A DNA stretch of 64,000 bases from an uncultured Eubacterium sp. (GTDB lineage Bacteria; Bacillota; Clostridia; Lachnospirales; Lachnospiraceae): the NCBI GenBank assembly GCA_934320655.1, contig CAKRFN010000005.1, positions 62,001-126,000 on the forward strand, in the 5' to 3' direction. The translations under genes were made by a program, and so were the position numbers. This document shows positions 24,167-33,700 of this stretch, piece after piece; position 1 is the first letter of the stretch; each line of letters begins with the position of its first letter. The notes below the pieces were generated by a model. The model was not told the origin of the DNA. It saw only the letters and a list, made by a program, of their open reading frames with translations, and did not search any database.

Positions 24167-25372
24167 ATGCCAAAATACAGTTACATCGTGCGGGACGCAT
24201 ACGGAAAAAAAACAAAAGGAGAGGCGACGGCTGTTGATGAGATAGAACTGTCAGAGCAGCTTTTCAAAGATGGCATGTACATGCTCTCCTGCAAGGAGCT
24301 GAGCAAGGAGGTCAAGCGCAAAGCACTCAGGCCCAAGGAGCTGTCAGAATTTTGTAGGCAGATGGGAACACTCGTGGCATCCGGTGTCACACTCGTGCGT
24401 GCGCTCGGTATCATGCAGGAGGAAGAAGGCATCAAGCCCTATCAAAAGCACATCTACAGGGAATTGAACCGCCGGATCCGGCAGGGCACACCGATGTCCG
24501 ATGCCATGCAGGAGCTGGACGGCGTATTTCCGGCGCTGCTTATCCATATGATGCATACGGCAGAAGTAGCAGGCAATCTCGACAAGACCTGCCTGCGGAT
24601 GGCAGAGCAGTATGAGAAAGAATATAAGCTGGCATCCAAAGTCAATTCGGCGATGACCTATCCAAAGATACTCACGGTGCTCATCATCGCAGTCGTAGCA
24701 GTCATCATGACATTTGTCATGCCACAGTTCACCGAGCTGTTCGCACAGATGGAATCCCTGCCGGCACCGACCAGATTTCTGATGGATCTGAGTGAGTTCG
24801 TGCGGGAGAACTGGCTCGTCTGTATCATCGCACTTTTCATCATTGTGCTGGTGTATAAGCTGGTCATGCGCATTCCGGCGATCTGTATCAAAAAGGATGA
24901 GCTGATCGTACATATGCCGGTGTTTGGCAAGCTGCAGAAAGCGATTTATACCGCGCGATTTGCGAGAACGCTCTGCTCACTTTACGGTTCGGGACTTCCG
25001 ATCATATCCGCACTGGCGATCGCCAGACACACGACGGGCAATGTCTATATCGATGTGCAGTTTGACGAGGTCATTGCATTTGTCCGCGCAGGCGGAACAC
25101 TGAGTGAGGGCTTGGAGCAGATCGACGGGTTTACAAAAAAACTGATCGCTTCGATCAAGATCGGTGAGGAGACCGGTCATCTGGAGTCTATGCTGGAGTC
25201 TACAGCAGATAATCTTGACTATGAGGCAGAAATGGCAATCAACAAAATGGTGACGATGATCGAGCCGATGATGCTGATTGTGATGGCGGTTGTGGTTGGA
25301 TTTGTCATGGTTTCGGTCATGATGCCGATCTACAATTCATATGGCAGCATATCGGATTCATCCAGTTACTAG
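24167..25372 (+). CDS. pilC: Type IV pilus / type II secretion inner-membrane platform protein PilC (GspF family)
   Basis: A 401-residue protein with the duplicated GspF domain. The first copy (near 65-190) has LSEFCRQMGTLVASGVTLVRAL and FPALLIHMMHTAEVAGNLD; the second (near 265-385) has ARFARTLCSLYGSGLPIISAL and FTKKLIASIKIGEETGHLE. Membrane segments are at about 165-187, 215-235 and 365-390. PilC links the cytoplasmic motor ATPases to the growing pilus. Strong AAAGGAG lies upstream. One platform protein for a fused PilB-PilT motor is consistent with a single machine. Confidence 0.93.
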   Translation: MPKYSYIVRDAYGKKTKGEATAVDEIELSEQLFKDGMYMLSCKELSKEVKRKALRPKELSEFCRQMGTLVASGVTLVRALGIMQEEEGIKPYQKHIYRELNRRIRQGTPMSDAMQELDGVFPALLIHMMHTAEVAGNLDKTCLRMAEQYEKEYKLASKVNSAMTYPKILTVLIIAVVAVIMTFVMPQFTELFAQMESLPAPTRFLMDLSEFVRENWLVCIIALFIIVLVYKLVMRIPAICIKKDELIVHMPVFGKLQKAIYTARFARTLCSLYGSGLPIISALAIARHTTGNVYIDVQFDEVIAFVRAGGTLSEGLEQIDGFTKKLIASIKIGEETGHLESMLESTADNLDYEAEMAINKMVTMIEPMMLIVMAVVVGFVMVSVMMPIYNSYGSISDSSSY

Positions 25373-25382
25373 GGGGTAAAAG

Positions 25383-26864
25383 ATGGTTACATTGTATTTG
25401 TCCGGTGATCGGATCATCGCACTGGAGGGAACAGTCAGCGGGAGAAAGCTGACGGCACAAAAGCTGTATATCCATAACTTTGCACAGCCGATGATCGCTG
25501 ACCGCAAAATCATGGATGTCGAGGCGTACACAAAAGCGTTGGAGGAGTTTTTCGGGAAGTACCATCTGCCGACGAACAGTGTCAATCTGATTCTGACATC
25601 CTCGATGTTTATTACAAAAATGATTGAACTGCCGGTCATGAAGCCAAAAGAACTGATGGGTTATATTCCGCGCGAGTTCAACGATGTGGAAAACCGAAAG
25701 GAGCCGATCTATGGCTGTACGCCGGTCAACACTGTTTTCGAAAAGGAAAACGATGAGGATAAGGGCAGAAAATATCAGCATATTTTTGCGGCGATGATCG
25801 AGCGTGAGGCATTGGACGACGTCTACAATATCGCACATACATTGCGGCTCAAGGTGCAGAGCGTGACTGTCAATCAGGCGAACAATATCCGGCTGATGAG
25901 CCGTATGCCGCAGGTCGTGAACAATACCTGTATTGTCCAGATCATGCAGGGCAGCAGCATGACCAATATTTTGTATATTGACGGCAACTATACCTATTCG
26001 ACAACGAACCGCCTTTTTAGCGAGATCGATACGCCGGGCTATGGGGTAGAGATCGCGCGCAGCGTCAGCAATATTATCCAGTTTATGAAAGCACAGCAGC
26101 TGGAGGCGCAGATCCGGAATGTGTTCGTGGCAGGTATTTCGCCGGATACATTTACTTACGTCGATGAAGGTATTTACCAGATCGATGAGCGGATTCAGAC
26201 AGACTGGATCAGCGGGGCGGGTGTGATCAACTGGCAGATCACGGATGCGGATCTGACGGACAATATCTCGATGGTATCCGGTCTGCTGACAGAGAAAGGT
26301 CCGACATCAATCAAGCAGCAGTATAAAAAGCATTCCCCGCGCGGAAGGGCGATGTGGGCAGCGATCCGCAACTGGTCGGCGGTAGCGGGTGTGGCATTTG
26401 CCATGCTGATTGTGATCATCGTACTGCTGGTGCAGTATTTTACAGCATCCGGCAGAATCCGCAGCGCGACCAATTATCTGGAAAATCCGACCGTTGTGGC
26501 GGAAAAGGCGGAATATGAGCAGTTACTGGGTGAGAATGACCTGCTCTCGCGGCAGATCACGTATGTACAGGGAGTCAAGGAGGCGATCAGAAGCTATCCG
26601 CTCGGCAACTCGGATGTACTGCGGGAATTTGAGCGCTGTGTGGGCGATCTGGCGAGCGTCGAGGTCACGAGTTTTGACAGCGCCAGCGGAACGATGACGA
26701 GTTCGCTGAAATCAGACGATGTTACGGATATTAACCTGCTGATCTCCAATCTGACGCAGGATGACATGTTTACGAACGTGGAATATACCGGATATACCTA
26801 TGAAGAAAACACATGGACGGTAAATGTCGTATTTACACTGTCAACATCTGTGGGAAGGGAGTAA
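25383..26864 (+). CDS. PilM-PilN fusion, pilus alignment/assembly protein
   Basis: A 493-residue protein. Residues 1 to about 300 resemble the actin-like PilM (VTLYLSGDRIIALEG at the start, SVNLILTSSMFITKMIELPVMKPKELMGYI, NTCIVQIMQGSSMTNILYIDG, TPGYGVEIARSVSNIIQFMKAQ). A single membrane segment (AGVAFAMLIVIIVLLVQYF, about 337-355) follows, then a coiled coil and a small alpha/beta domain (VGDLASVEVTSFDSASGTMTSSLKS) as in PilN. In most systems PilM is a cytosolic protein that binds the N-terminal tail of a separate PilN; here both are one chain. It is followed 4 bases later by pilO, matching the usual pilM-N-O order. Confidence 0.8.
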   Translation: MVTLYLSGDRIIALEGTVSGRKLTAQKLYIHNFAQPMIADRKIMDVEAYTKALEEFFGKYHLPTNSVNLILTSSMFITKMIELPVMKPKELMGYIPREFNDVENRKEPIYGCTPVNTVFEKENDEDKGRKYQHIFAAMIEREALDDVYNIAHTLRLKVQSVTVNQANNIRLMSRMPQVVNNTCIVQIMQGSSMTNILYIDGNYTYSTTNRLFSEIDTPGYGVEIARSVSNIIQFMKAQQLEAQIRNVFVAGISPDTFTYVDEGIYQIDERIQTDWISGAGVINWQITDADLTDNISMVSGLLTEKGPTSIKQQYKKHSPRGRAMWAAIRNWSAVAGVAFAMLIVIIVLLVQYFTASGRIRSATNYLENPTVVAEKAEYEQLLGENDLLSRQITYVQGVKEAIRSYPLGNSDVLREFERCVGDLASVEVTSFDSASGTMTSSLKSDDVTDINLLISNLTQDDMFTNVEYTGYTYEENTWTVNVVFTLSTSVGRE

Positions 26865-26868
26865 CGGC

Positions 26869-27639
26869 ATGAAATTGGAAATGAAGTTCACGGAACGTGA
26901 TAAAAAACTGATTGTCTTTCTGGCGTTATTCCTGCTCATTGTAGGTGTGGGGTATTTTGTGGTGCGACCGCTGTACACAAGGGTGGAGGAGCTCAAGACA
27001 CAGGCGGAGGACTTGCAGTGGCAGGTCGAGCAGACGAAAAGCTATCTCGCGCGGCTGCCGCAGCTTCGTAAAATGAACGAAGAACTGCAAAACGACAAAC
27101 AGCAGGAATTGCAAATTTTTTATCCGCATATGGAGAGTCAGGAGCTGGATAAAATGATTACCGGGCTGACGTTACAGGCATCGCTTGGGGCGAAAAACTT
27201 AACGATCGCCATTCCGGATGAACCGTATGCGATTACACCGTATTTTCTGTCCGTGCCGCAGCCGGACGAGGGAGAACAGCTTTCGGAGTCGGAGCAGGCA
27301 TACGAGGACGAAAAAGCGGACAATACGCAGACGGAGGATACACAGGCAGCGGAGGATGCGCAGGCAACGGAGGATGCGCAGGCGGTGGATGATGGAGCAG
27401 AGCAGATTTTATATGCGGCGCTGTTGTCTGTCGATGCGACCGGATCACATGAGCAGCTACAAAAATATATCGATCTACTGTCGGATGATGAGAAATATCC
27501 GGCAATACAGGTCGATTCCTATACATGGAATAACGAGAACCGTGTAGGTACCGATGAACTGGGCGCATTGCAGATGCAGCCGGGAGAGGTACTGCACATT
27601 GAACTGTCGATCTATATGCAGGGAAAAGAAGAGGATTAG
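26869..27639 (+). CDS. PilO-like pilus assembly protein
   Basis: A 256-residue protein, start ATG 26869 behind GGGAAGGGAG. A short cytoplasmic N-terminus precedes one membrane helix (LIVFLALFLLIVGVGYFVV), a coiled coil (VEELKTQAEDLQWQVEQTKSYLARLPQLRK) and a PilO-like alpha/beta domain, the layout that dimerises with PilN. Between residues about 140 and 180 lies a low-complexity acidic insert with repeats of AEDAQAT. The final part (LLSVDATGSHEQLQKYIDLLSDDEKYPAIQVDSYTW) is the typical second half of the domain. The gene follows the PilM-PilN fusion and precedes the fused ATPase. Confidence 0.82.
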   Translation: MKLEMKFTERDKKLIVFLALFLLIVGVGYFVVRPLYTRVEELKTQAEDLQWQVEQTKSYLARLPQLRKMNEELQNDKQQELQIFYPHMESQELDKMITGLTLQASLGAKNLTIAIPDEPYAITPYFLSVPQPDEGEQLSESEQAYEDEKADNTQTEDTQAAEDAQATEDAQAVDDGAEQILYAALLSVDATGSHEQLQKYIDLLSDDEKYPAIQVDSYTWNNENRVGTDELGALQMQPGEVLHIELSIYMQGKEED

Positions 27640-27641
27640 CT

Positions 27642-30626
27642 ATGGCAGAAGAACAAACCGCCCGTTTGAAAAATATACGAATCGGAGATGTCTTAAAGGA
27701 ATCCGGTTATGTCAATGACGAGCAGATCGGACAGGCGCTGCGCTATCAGAAGGAGCACAAGGGCATGCGTCTGGGCGGTGCGCTCATTGAGCTGGGATTT
27801 ATCTCTGAGACGAACATGCTGCAGGCGCTCGCAATCCGTCTGAACATGAAACATATCGATATCGCAAATGTGAAGGTGAATCTGGAGGCGACGGCGCTCA
27901 TTCCCGCGAATCTGGCGGAGAAATACTGCATTCTCGCGAGCAATGACGAGAATGGTGTGCTGACAGTCGTTGTGAACGACCCGATGAACTTTTTTGCGAT
28001 CGAGGATATCAAGCAGCTGACCGGCAGACAGCTCAATATCTGCCTGTGTGAGTCCGAGCCGCTGCAAAAGGCGATCCATTACTATTATTCCGAGGTCGCA
28101 GCGCAGAAGGCGGCGCGTACAGCGAACACGATGGCGAATGAAAAGCAGGATGATTTAGAGGAGCTGACCGTTGAGGAAGGCGATGACGAGACACCGATCA
28201 TCAATCTGTTAAATTCATTGCTCAAGCGTGCCTACAGCGTGAACAGCAGTGATATCCACATTGAGCCGTTTGAGGATAAATCGATTGTCCGTATGCGTAT
28301 CGACGGTGCGATGGTCGATTATGTGACGCTGCAAAAGGGTCTGCACGCCTCACTGATCGCGCGTATCAAGATCATTTCCGATCTGGATATTGCCGAGCGG
28401 CGTGTGCCGCAGGATGGACATTTCCGCGTGAATGTCGAGGGACAGTACATCAATATCCGTGTATCGATTCTGCCGACGGTGTTCGGCGAGAAAGCGGTGC
28501 TGCGTCTGCTCGCAGGCAATTCGACGATCCGGCATGCGGATTCCTTCGGTATGGAGGAACGCGATTATGAGCGTTTTCATGCGATGCTCGACAGTCCGCA
28601 CGGCATTATCTATCTGACCGGCCCGACCGGAAGTGGTAAGACGACGACACTGTATATGGTGCTCGACGAGATGGCAAAGCGCAGTGTCAACATCTCCACG
28701 ATCGAGGATCCGGTGGAGAAAAATATTAAAAAAATCAACCAGACGCAGGTAAACAATACTGCCGGACTGACGTTTGAGGTCGGGCTGCGCGCCCTGCTGC
28801 GTCAGGATCCGGATATTATCATGGTCGGTGAGACCCGTGACTCCGAGACGGCGTCGATCTCCGTGCGTTCGGCGATCACCGGACATCTGGTATTTTCAAC
28901 ATTACATACAAACGATGCCACATCATCAATCGTCCGTCTGATTGATATGGGCGTGGAGCCGTATCTGGTTGCAAACTCCATGGTCGGTACGGTTGCACAG
29001 CGTCTGATGCGGCGTATCTGTCCGGAATGCGGACAGGAGGTGGAGGCAAACGAGGAAGAATGCCGTCTGCTCGGCGTTGCACCGGGTACAAAAATCAAAA
29101 AAGCACATGGCTGTACGCAGTGTAATTTTACCGGATACAGCGGCCGTATTGCGATCCATGAGATTCTGACGATCGACAGCAATGTAAGGAAAATGATTAC
29201 CGACGGCGCTTCCATGGATGAGATTCAGGATTATGCGGTCAGGGAGCAGGGGATGCGTCTGTTGCGTGACAGTGCGGTCGAAAAGGTGTTGCAGCAGATC
29301 ACAACGATTGAGGAGCTGCGGAAGGTGGCATATTATTCGGACGCTCCGGCGGCGCAGAGTGCAAAAACGGCAGAGACCGTCCGTATGGCGGCAGTACCTA
29401 CAGCCCCGCAGCCAGAGACACCGGTGAGCAGACCGGCAGCGTCACAGCTCATCCTGCAGGCACAGGAGCAGGTACAGGCGCCTGCTGCAGCCGTGCATGT
29501 GAGCGAAGATCCGTTTGCAGGTGTCGGACCTGCCACGGTGCATGTGAGCGAAGATCCGTTTGCAGGTGTCGGACCTGCCACGGTGCATGTGGAAGATATT
29601 ATTTTAAAGGCGCGCGAGAGCGGGTGCTCCGATATTCATATCACAGCGGCGAAACCGCTCATGATGCGTATTAACGGCTCGCTGCGGGAGACAAAGGAGC
29701 AGTATGGCAGGGAGCAGATCACGGCGATGCTGCTTGAGATGTGCGACGCGAAGCAGCGCGCGCAGCTCGCCGCCGGAAATGATCTGGATTTTGCGGTTCA
29801 GACGAGGGACGGACACCGTCAGCGTGTCAATATTTTCCGTGATATGGGCTGCCTTGCAGCTACGATCCGACTGCTCAATTCAGAGATTCCCACTTTGGAA
29901 TCTTTGGGACTGCCGGCGGTGCTCGGGGAGATCGTCAAGCAGCCGAGAGGACTTATTTTAGTTACCGGCCCGACAGGCTCCGGTAAATCAACGACGCTGG
30001 CAGCGATGATCGACTCCATCAATGCGACAAGACCGGATCATATCATCACGATCGAAGACCCGGTCGAGTATGTGTATGAGAAAAAGCAGTCACTCATTCA
30101 TCAGAGGGAGATCGGGCGCGATGTCACGAGCTTTGCGTCGGCACTCCGTTCGGCGCTCCGTGAAGATCCGGATATTATTCTGGTGGGAGAGATGCGTGAT
30201 TATGAGACGATCTCGGCGGCACTGACAGCGGCGGAGACCGGACATCTGGTGTTATCAACGCTGCATACGACAGGCGCGGCACAGACGATCGACCGTATCA
30301 TCGATGCGTGTCCGAACGGCAGCCAGAATCAGGTGCGCACGCAGCTTGCGGGTGTGTTAAACGCAGTTGTCACCCAGTGTCTGATTCCGAAGATTGAGGG
30401 CGGACGGATTGCAGCGACCGAGATACTGATCGGCACCGATGCAGTCTCCAATATGATCCGTGAGAACAAGTGTCACCAGATGAATACGGCGATGCAGGCG
30501 GGCGCGGCGCTCGGCATGCATACGCTCAACAAGGATCTGATGAGCCTTGTCCAGCGCGGCGTGATCTCGATGGAACAGGCGAGAAAGTATACGAACGATA
30601 AGCGGGATTTAGAGCAGTTTATGTAA
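27642..30626 (+). CDS. PilB-PilT fusion: assembly and retraction ATPases in one chain
   Basis: A 994-residue protein. Residues 1-150 form an MshEN/GspE N-terminal domain. Residues about 170-560 are a PilB-type ATPase, with Walker A GPTGSGKTTT near 327, Walker B region RQDPDIIMVGETRD, and the zinc-binding tetracysteine C-x2-C ... C-x2-C near 460 and 491. A linker of about 90 residues (Ala/Pro/Gln-rich, with two copies of VHVSEDPFAGVGPAT) leads to a PilT-type ATPase from about 650 to 994: SGCSDIHIT, a second Walker A GPTGSGKSTT near 775, EDPDIILVGEMRD, the His box STLHTT, and AVSNMIREN, matching the retraction motif AIRNLIRE. Both sites look intact. PilB powers extension and PilT retraction; normally they are separate hexamers. 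Confidence 0.93.
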   Translation: MAEEQTARLKNIRIGDVLKESGYVNDEQIGQALRYQKEHKGMRLGGALIELGFISETNMLQALAIRLNMKHIDIANVKVNLEATALIPANLAEKYCILASNDENGVLTVVVNDPMNFFAIEDIKQLTGRQLNICLCESEPLQKAIHYYYSEVAAQKAARTANTMANEKQDDLEELTVEEGDDETPIINLLNSLLKRAYSVNSSDIHIEPFEDKSIVRMRIDGAMVDYVTLQKGLHASLIARIKIISDLDIAERRVPQDGHFRVNVEGQYINIRVSILPTVFGEKAVLRLLAGNSTIRHADSFGMEERDYERFHAMLDSPHGIIYLTGPTGSGKTTTLYMVLDEMAKRSVNISTIEDPVEKNIKKINQTQVNNTAGLTFEVGLRALLRQDPDIIMVGETRDSETASISVRSAITGHLVFSTLHTNDATSSIVRLIDMGVEPYLVANSMVGTVAQRLMRRICPECGQEVEANEEECRLLGVAPGTKIKKAHGCTQCNFTGYSGRIAIHEILTIDSNVRKMITDGASMDEIQDYAVREQGMRLLRDSAVEKVLQQITTIEELRKVAYYSDAPAAQSAKTAETVRMAAVPTAPQPETPVSRPAASQLILQAQEQVQAPAAAVHVSEDPFAGVGPATVHVSEDPFAGVGPATVHVEDIILKARESGCSDIHITAAKPLMMRINGSLRETKEQYGREQITAMLLEMCDAKQRAQLAAGNDLDFAVQTRDGHRQRVNIFRDMGCLAATIRLLNSEIPTLESLGLPAVLGEIVKQPRGLILVTGPTGSGKSTTLAAMIDSINATRPDHIITIEDPVEYVYEKKQSLIHQREIGRDVTSFASALRSALREDPDIILVGEMRDYETISAALTAAETGHLVLSTLHTTGAAQTIDRIIDACPNGSQNQVRTQLAGVLNAVVTQCLIPKIEGGRIAATEILIGTDAVSNMIRENKCHQMNTAMQAGAALGMHTLNKDLMSLVQRGVISMEQARKYTNDKRDLEQFM
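29493..29591 (+). repeat. 45-bp tandem repeat in the PilB-PilT linker
   Basis: Two identical 45-base units (29493-29537, 29538-29582) and the first 9 bases of a third. Each codes for VHVSEDPFAGVGPAT. The copies are identical at DNA level, so the duplication is recent or homogenised, and copy number may vary between strains. Confidence 0.9.
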
Positions 30627-30643
30627 TAGTCATTTTAGAACGA

Positions 30644-30682
30644 TCTGATTGTAACATCTGATCGTAACATCCGATCGCAAAT
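30644..30682 (+). repeat. Three 13-base direct repeats before the giant pseudopilin gene
   Basis: TCTGATTGTAACA, TCTGATCGTAACA and TCCGATCGCAAAT follow one another without gap. They lie between the ATPase stop and the start of the 3655-codon gene. They may be a regulator site or a simple slippage repeat. Confidence 0.5.
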
Positions 30683-30719
30683 TGCCAGAAACATATATGA
30701 TCAGACAGAGGTAACCGGA

Positions 30720-33700
30720 ATGCAGAAAAACAGGGGCGTACATAAAAAATTGAATAGCAGAGGCTTTACTTTGGTAGAGATGGCTGTCACGCTCACGATC
30801 GTGAGTCTCCTGCTGGCGGTTACCTTTGTCGGTCTGCGCGCATGGATGCGCCATGCAGAATTTAAAAAGTGTAACGAATATGCACATACGATCTATACGT
30901 CCGCGTCACTGGAGCTGTCGGCGCTGGAGCTGGCAGCGGATCTGGATCGTTTTACGGAGCGCGTCAAGGCGAGCGGCACACCGTTACAGACAACGGCACA
31001 GCTGGGAAACGGAGCGCCGGAGGATGTGTACGAGGATGGGCGGATGTATGCGATCACGGCAGATGCCGGTGCATATGCGCAGTATCAGGCGGGCGGCTCC
31101 GTGTCGCAGCAGGCGATGCTTGTGTACGAGCTGATCGACCCGTATTCGTATGACAAGGGTGTGTGTAACCACGCGATCACGATCGAATATGACAGTGTCA
31201 GCCGGGCAGTTTATGCCGTATTTATCAGTACGCGGGCAGAGAATTTTGTGTACAGTGATGACCACGGCGGTGATTATGAGGCGTATGATGAGAGCGGCAC
31301 GGTCAGCCTGAATGCGGCGGCTGACTATGCACGCGATCGTTCGACAGAGGTGCGCAAGGCGCTGATGCTCGGCTATTACTGCATTGATGATCTGGGAATC
31401 AATGCGGCATTTAACGAGGGACAGCTGCGCATTACCGAGTGTTATCTCGACAACGCAGAGACACTTGATCTTGTTGTGGCGAGCAATTCGCGCCACGAGG
31501 AGGCGGATGTCAAATATACGGCGACGATTTACCGGACAGATGGTGACAAGCCGCTGTTTGATGTGACCTTTTCGCTGATGGATCTCTATGCGAAGGGCTA
31601 CAAGGCAGCCGAGACGCAGATACCGCATGTCATAGAGGTGGCGGTGAACAGGTATAACGGAACAGTCCGGAGCAGTCAGACAGAAAACATGTATTTTCCG
31701 TTATCTGTTGCCGAAAATGAGCTGCGTCTTACACTCGATGCGGCGATGTCGGCACAGACCGGTTATGTGCTCGATCAGGGCGGAAGTGCCACGGGCAGGC
31801 TGTCGACCGGCTTCCACCGGTTTTTACAGAGTACGGCGGATACGCCGGATATCTATGCGTCCGCGCGCGTCCAGCAGCTGGCAGTGGATGATCTGCCGTT
31901 TGGCTATGATCAGGAGAAGCGCGGCGTGCGTCTGTGGATCGAGGATGAGGAATATATTATCGGATCATCGGTCGTATCGAATACGGAAAATGCCTTTTTT
32001 GCATCGGTAAAGGATGAAAAAACAGGTATTGGTTTCGTGCGCCATCTCGCGAATATCCGCTACTGTGATCCGAACAGGGACATGACGTTCCAACTGGTGA
32101 ATGACCTGCAGTTTGCGGATGCGGTGATCTATGACCAGAATACAGCCAGAACAGGTGCGGAGAATGCGATGGAGCTCATGGAGCTGCATACGACAAAGGC
32201 ATTTCCCGCGATTCCGGAATTTGGCGCGCGCTGGATACTGACCGGAGAAAAGGCGCTCAGCACGCAGGACTACGCCATCAACCAGCTTGTGCTGACGGAC
32301 GAATCGATTGTCACATCCGTTGCAAAGGCGGATGAGCGCTACGGCATGATCGGCAGAAACAGCGGCGTGGTCAGGCATCTTGCATTCAACGGCAGCACGG
32401 CGACACTCGGCTACAAGGCGAAGGTGGTGAGCGGTGTGTCGGATGCTGCGATTAAATATGAATTACAGCCGGAAAACGGCTATTTAAAGGTGCGTGCAGC
32501 AGGTGTACTCTGCGGTCTGAATCAGGGTACGGTCAAAAATATCGCAATGGATGAGACGACTTCGGCGCATCTGGCACTGAATTACACACCGGCCGGCTCT
32601 GCGGCGGAGCTTACGACGGCAAAGATGCACGGCATCGGTCTGGTCTGCGGTGTCCATGAGGGCAGGACATCACTGACGGATATCCGGACAGCCGGAGAGC
32701 TGGAGGGTTATATTTATCAGATCAATACGGCGGATGCGGCAGCACCGGCGGGTGAGGATGCCGTACAGCAGCGCTATCGCTACGCGGGCATCGGTGGCAT
32801 CTGCGGTTTTACGGTCGGTGAGCCGGACGGTATCACTGCGGGTCAGACTGCGACTGCGATCGGGGCAGAGCTTACGATTCTCGATCAGGTCGAGGATTTC
32901 CTGCATCTGGCGGATCGTTCGAGTGTCAAAAATACGGCGGAGATCACCGGAAATACGTTTGTCGGCGGCATCAGCGGAAATATTTATCTCGTGGATGAGA
33001 TCGACAGCCAGCTCACAGATGCCACCAATCCCATCATAGATAATTGCAGCAATGAGGGTCTGATTCATTTAAAGGGTGAAAAAGCAGATCTCATCGCATG
33101 TGGAACGGAAAATGCGGCTGTGCTGGAGGCAGACGGTGCGCATGCAAATGCGGATAACTGCTTTGCGGGCGGTATCGTTGGCTATTTGCAGAAGGGCAGA
33201 ATCAAAGACTGTACCTCTGCGCCCGGTGTGAATGATCGTACATTTGCAGAGCAGGTGGCGGATGCTGCGCCGACCGGTGCGGTATTGGAAGGTGACATGC
33301 AGGAGACAAAGGCGCATGCGTATCTGACACAGTATCTGACCGGAAACTATGTCGGCGGCATTGCGGGCTGTGTCGTGACCGGAGAATTAAGGGACTGTCA
33401 GACGACAGAGGGCGGATATGTCCTCGGTAATGACGAAGTTGGCGGCATTGTCGGCTATCTGGCGAGCCTCGCGCAGACAGGCAGCGGTGCATCGCAGAAC
33501 CGCCTGACGATGACGGATTCCAAGGAATTGCAGAATAGCTGCTATGTGATCGGACATTCGGATGTCGGCGGAATTGTCGGCAGCAACCGCGCCGGAAATG
33601 TGCTCTCGGACTGCGTCAACGAAGGAATTGTAGTCGGAGCAGGCAGAAATATCGGCGGAATTGCGGGTATCAACCGCGGCAGTGGTACGGGTGAAAAGGA

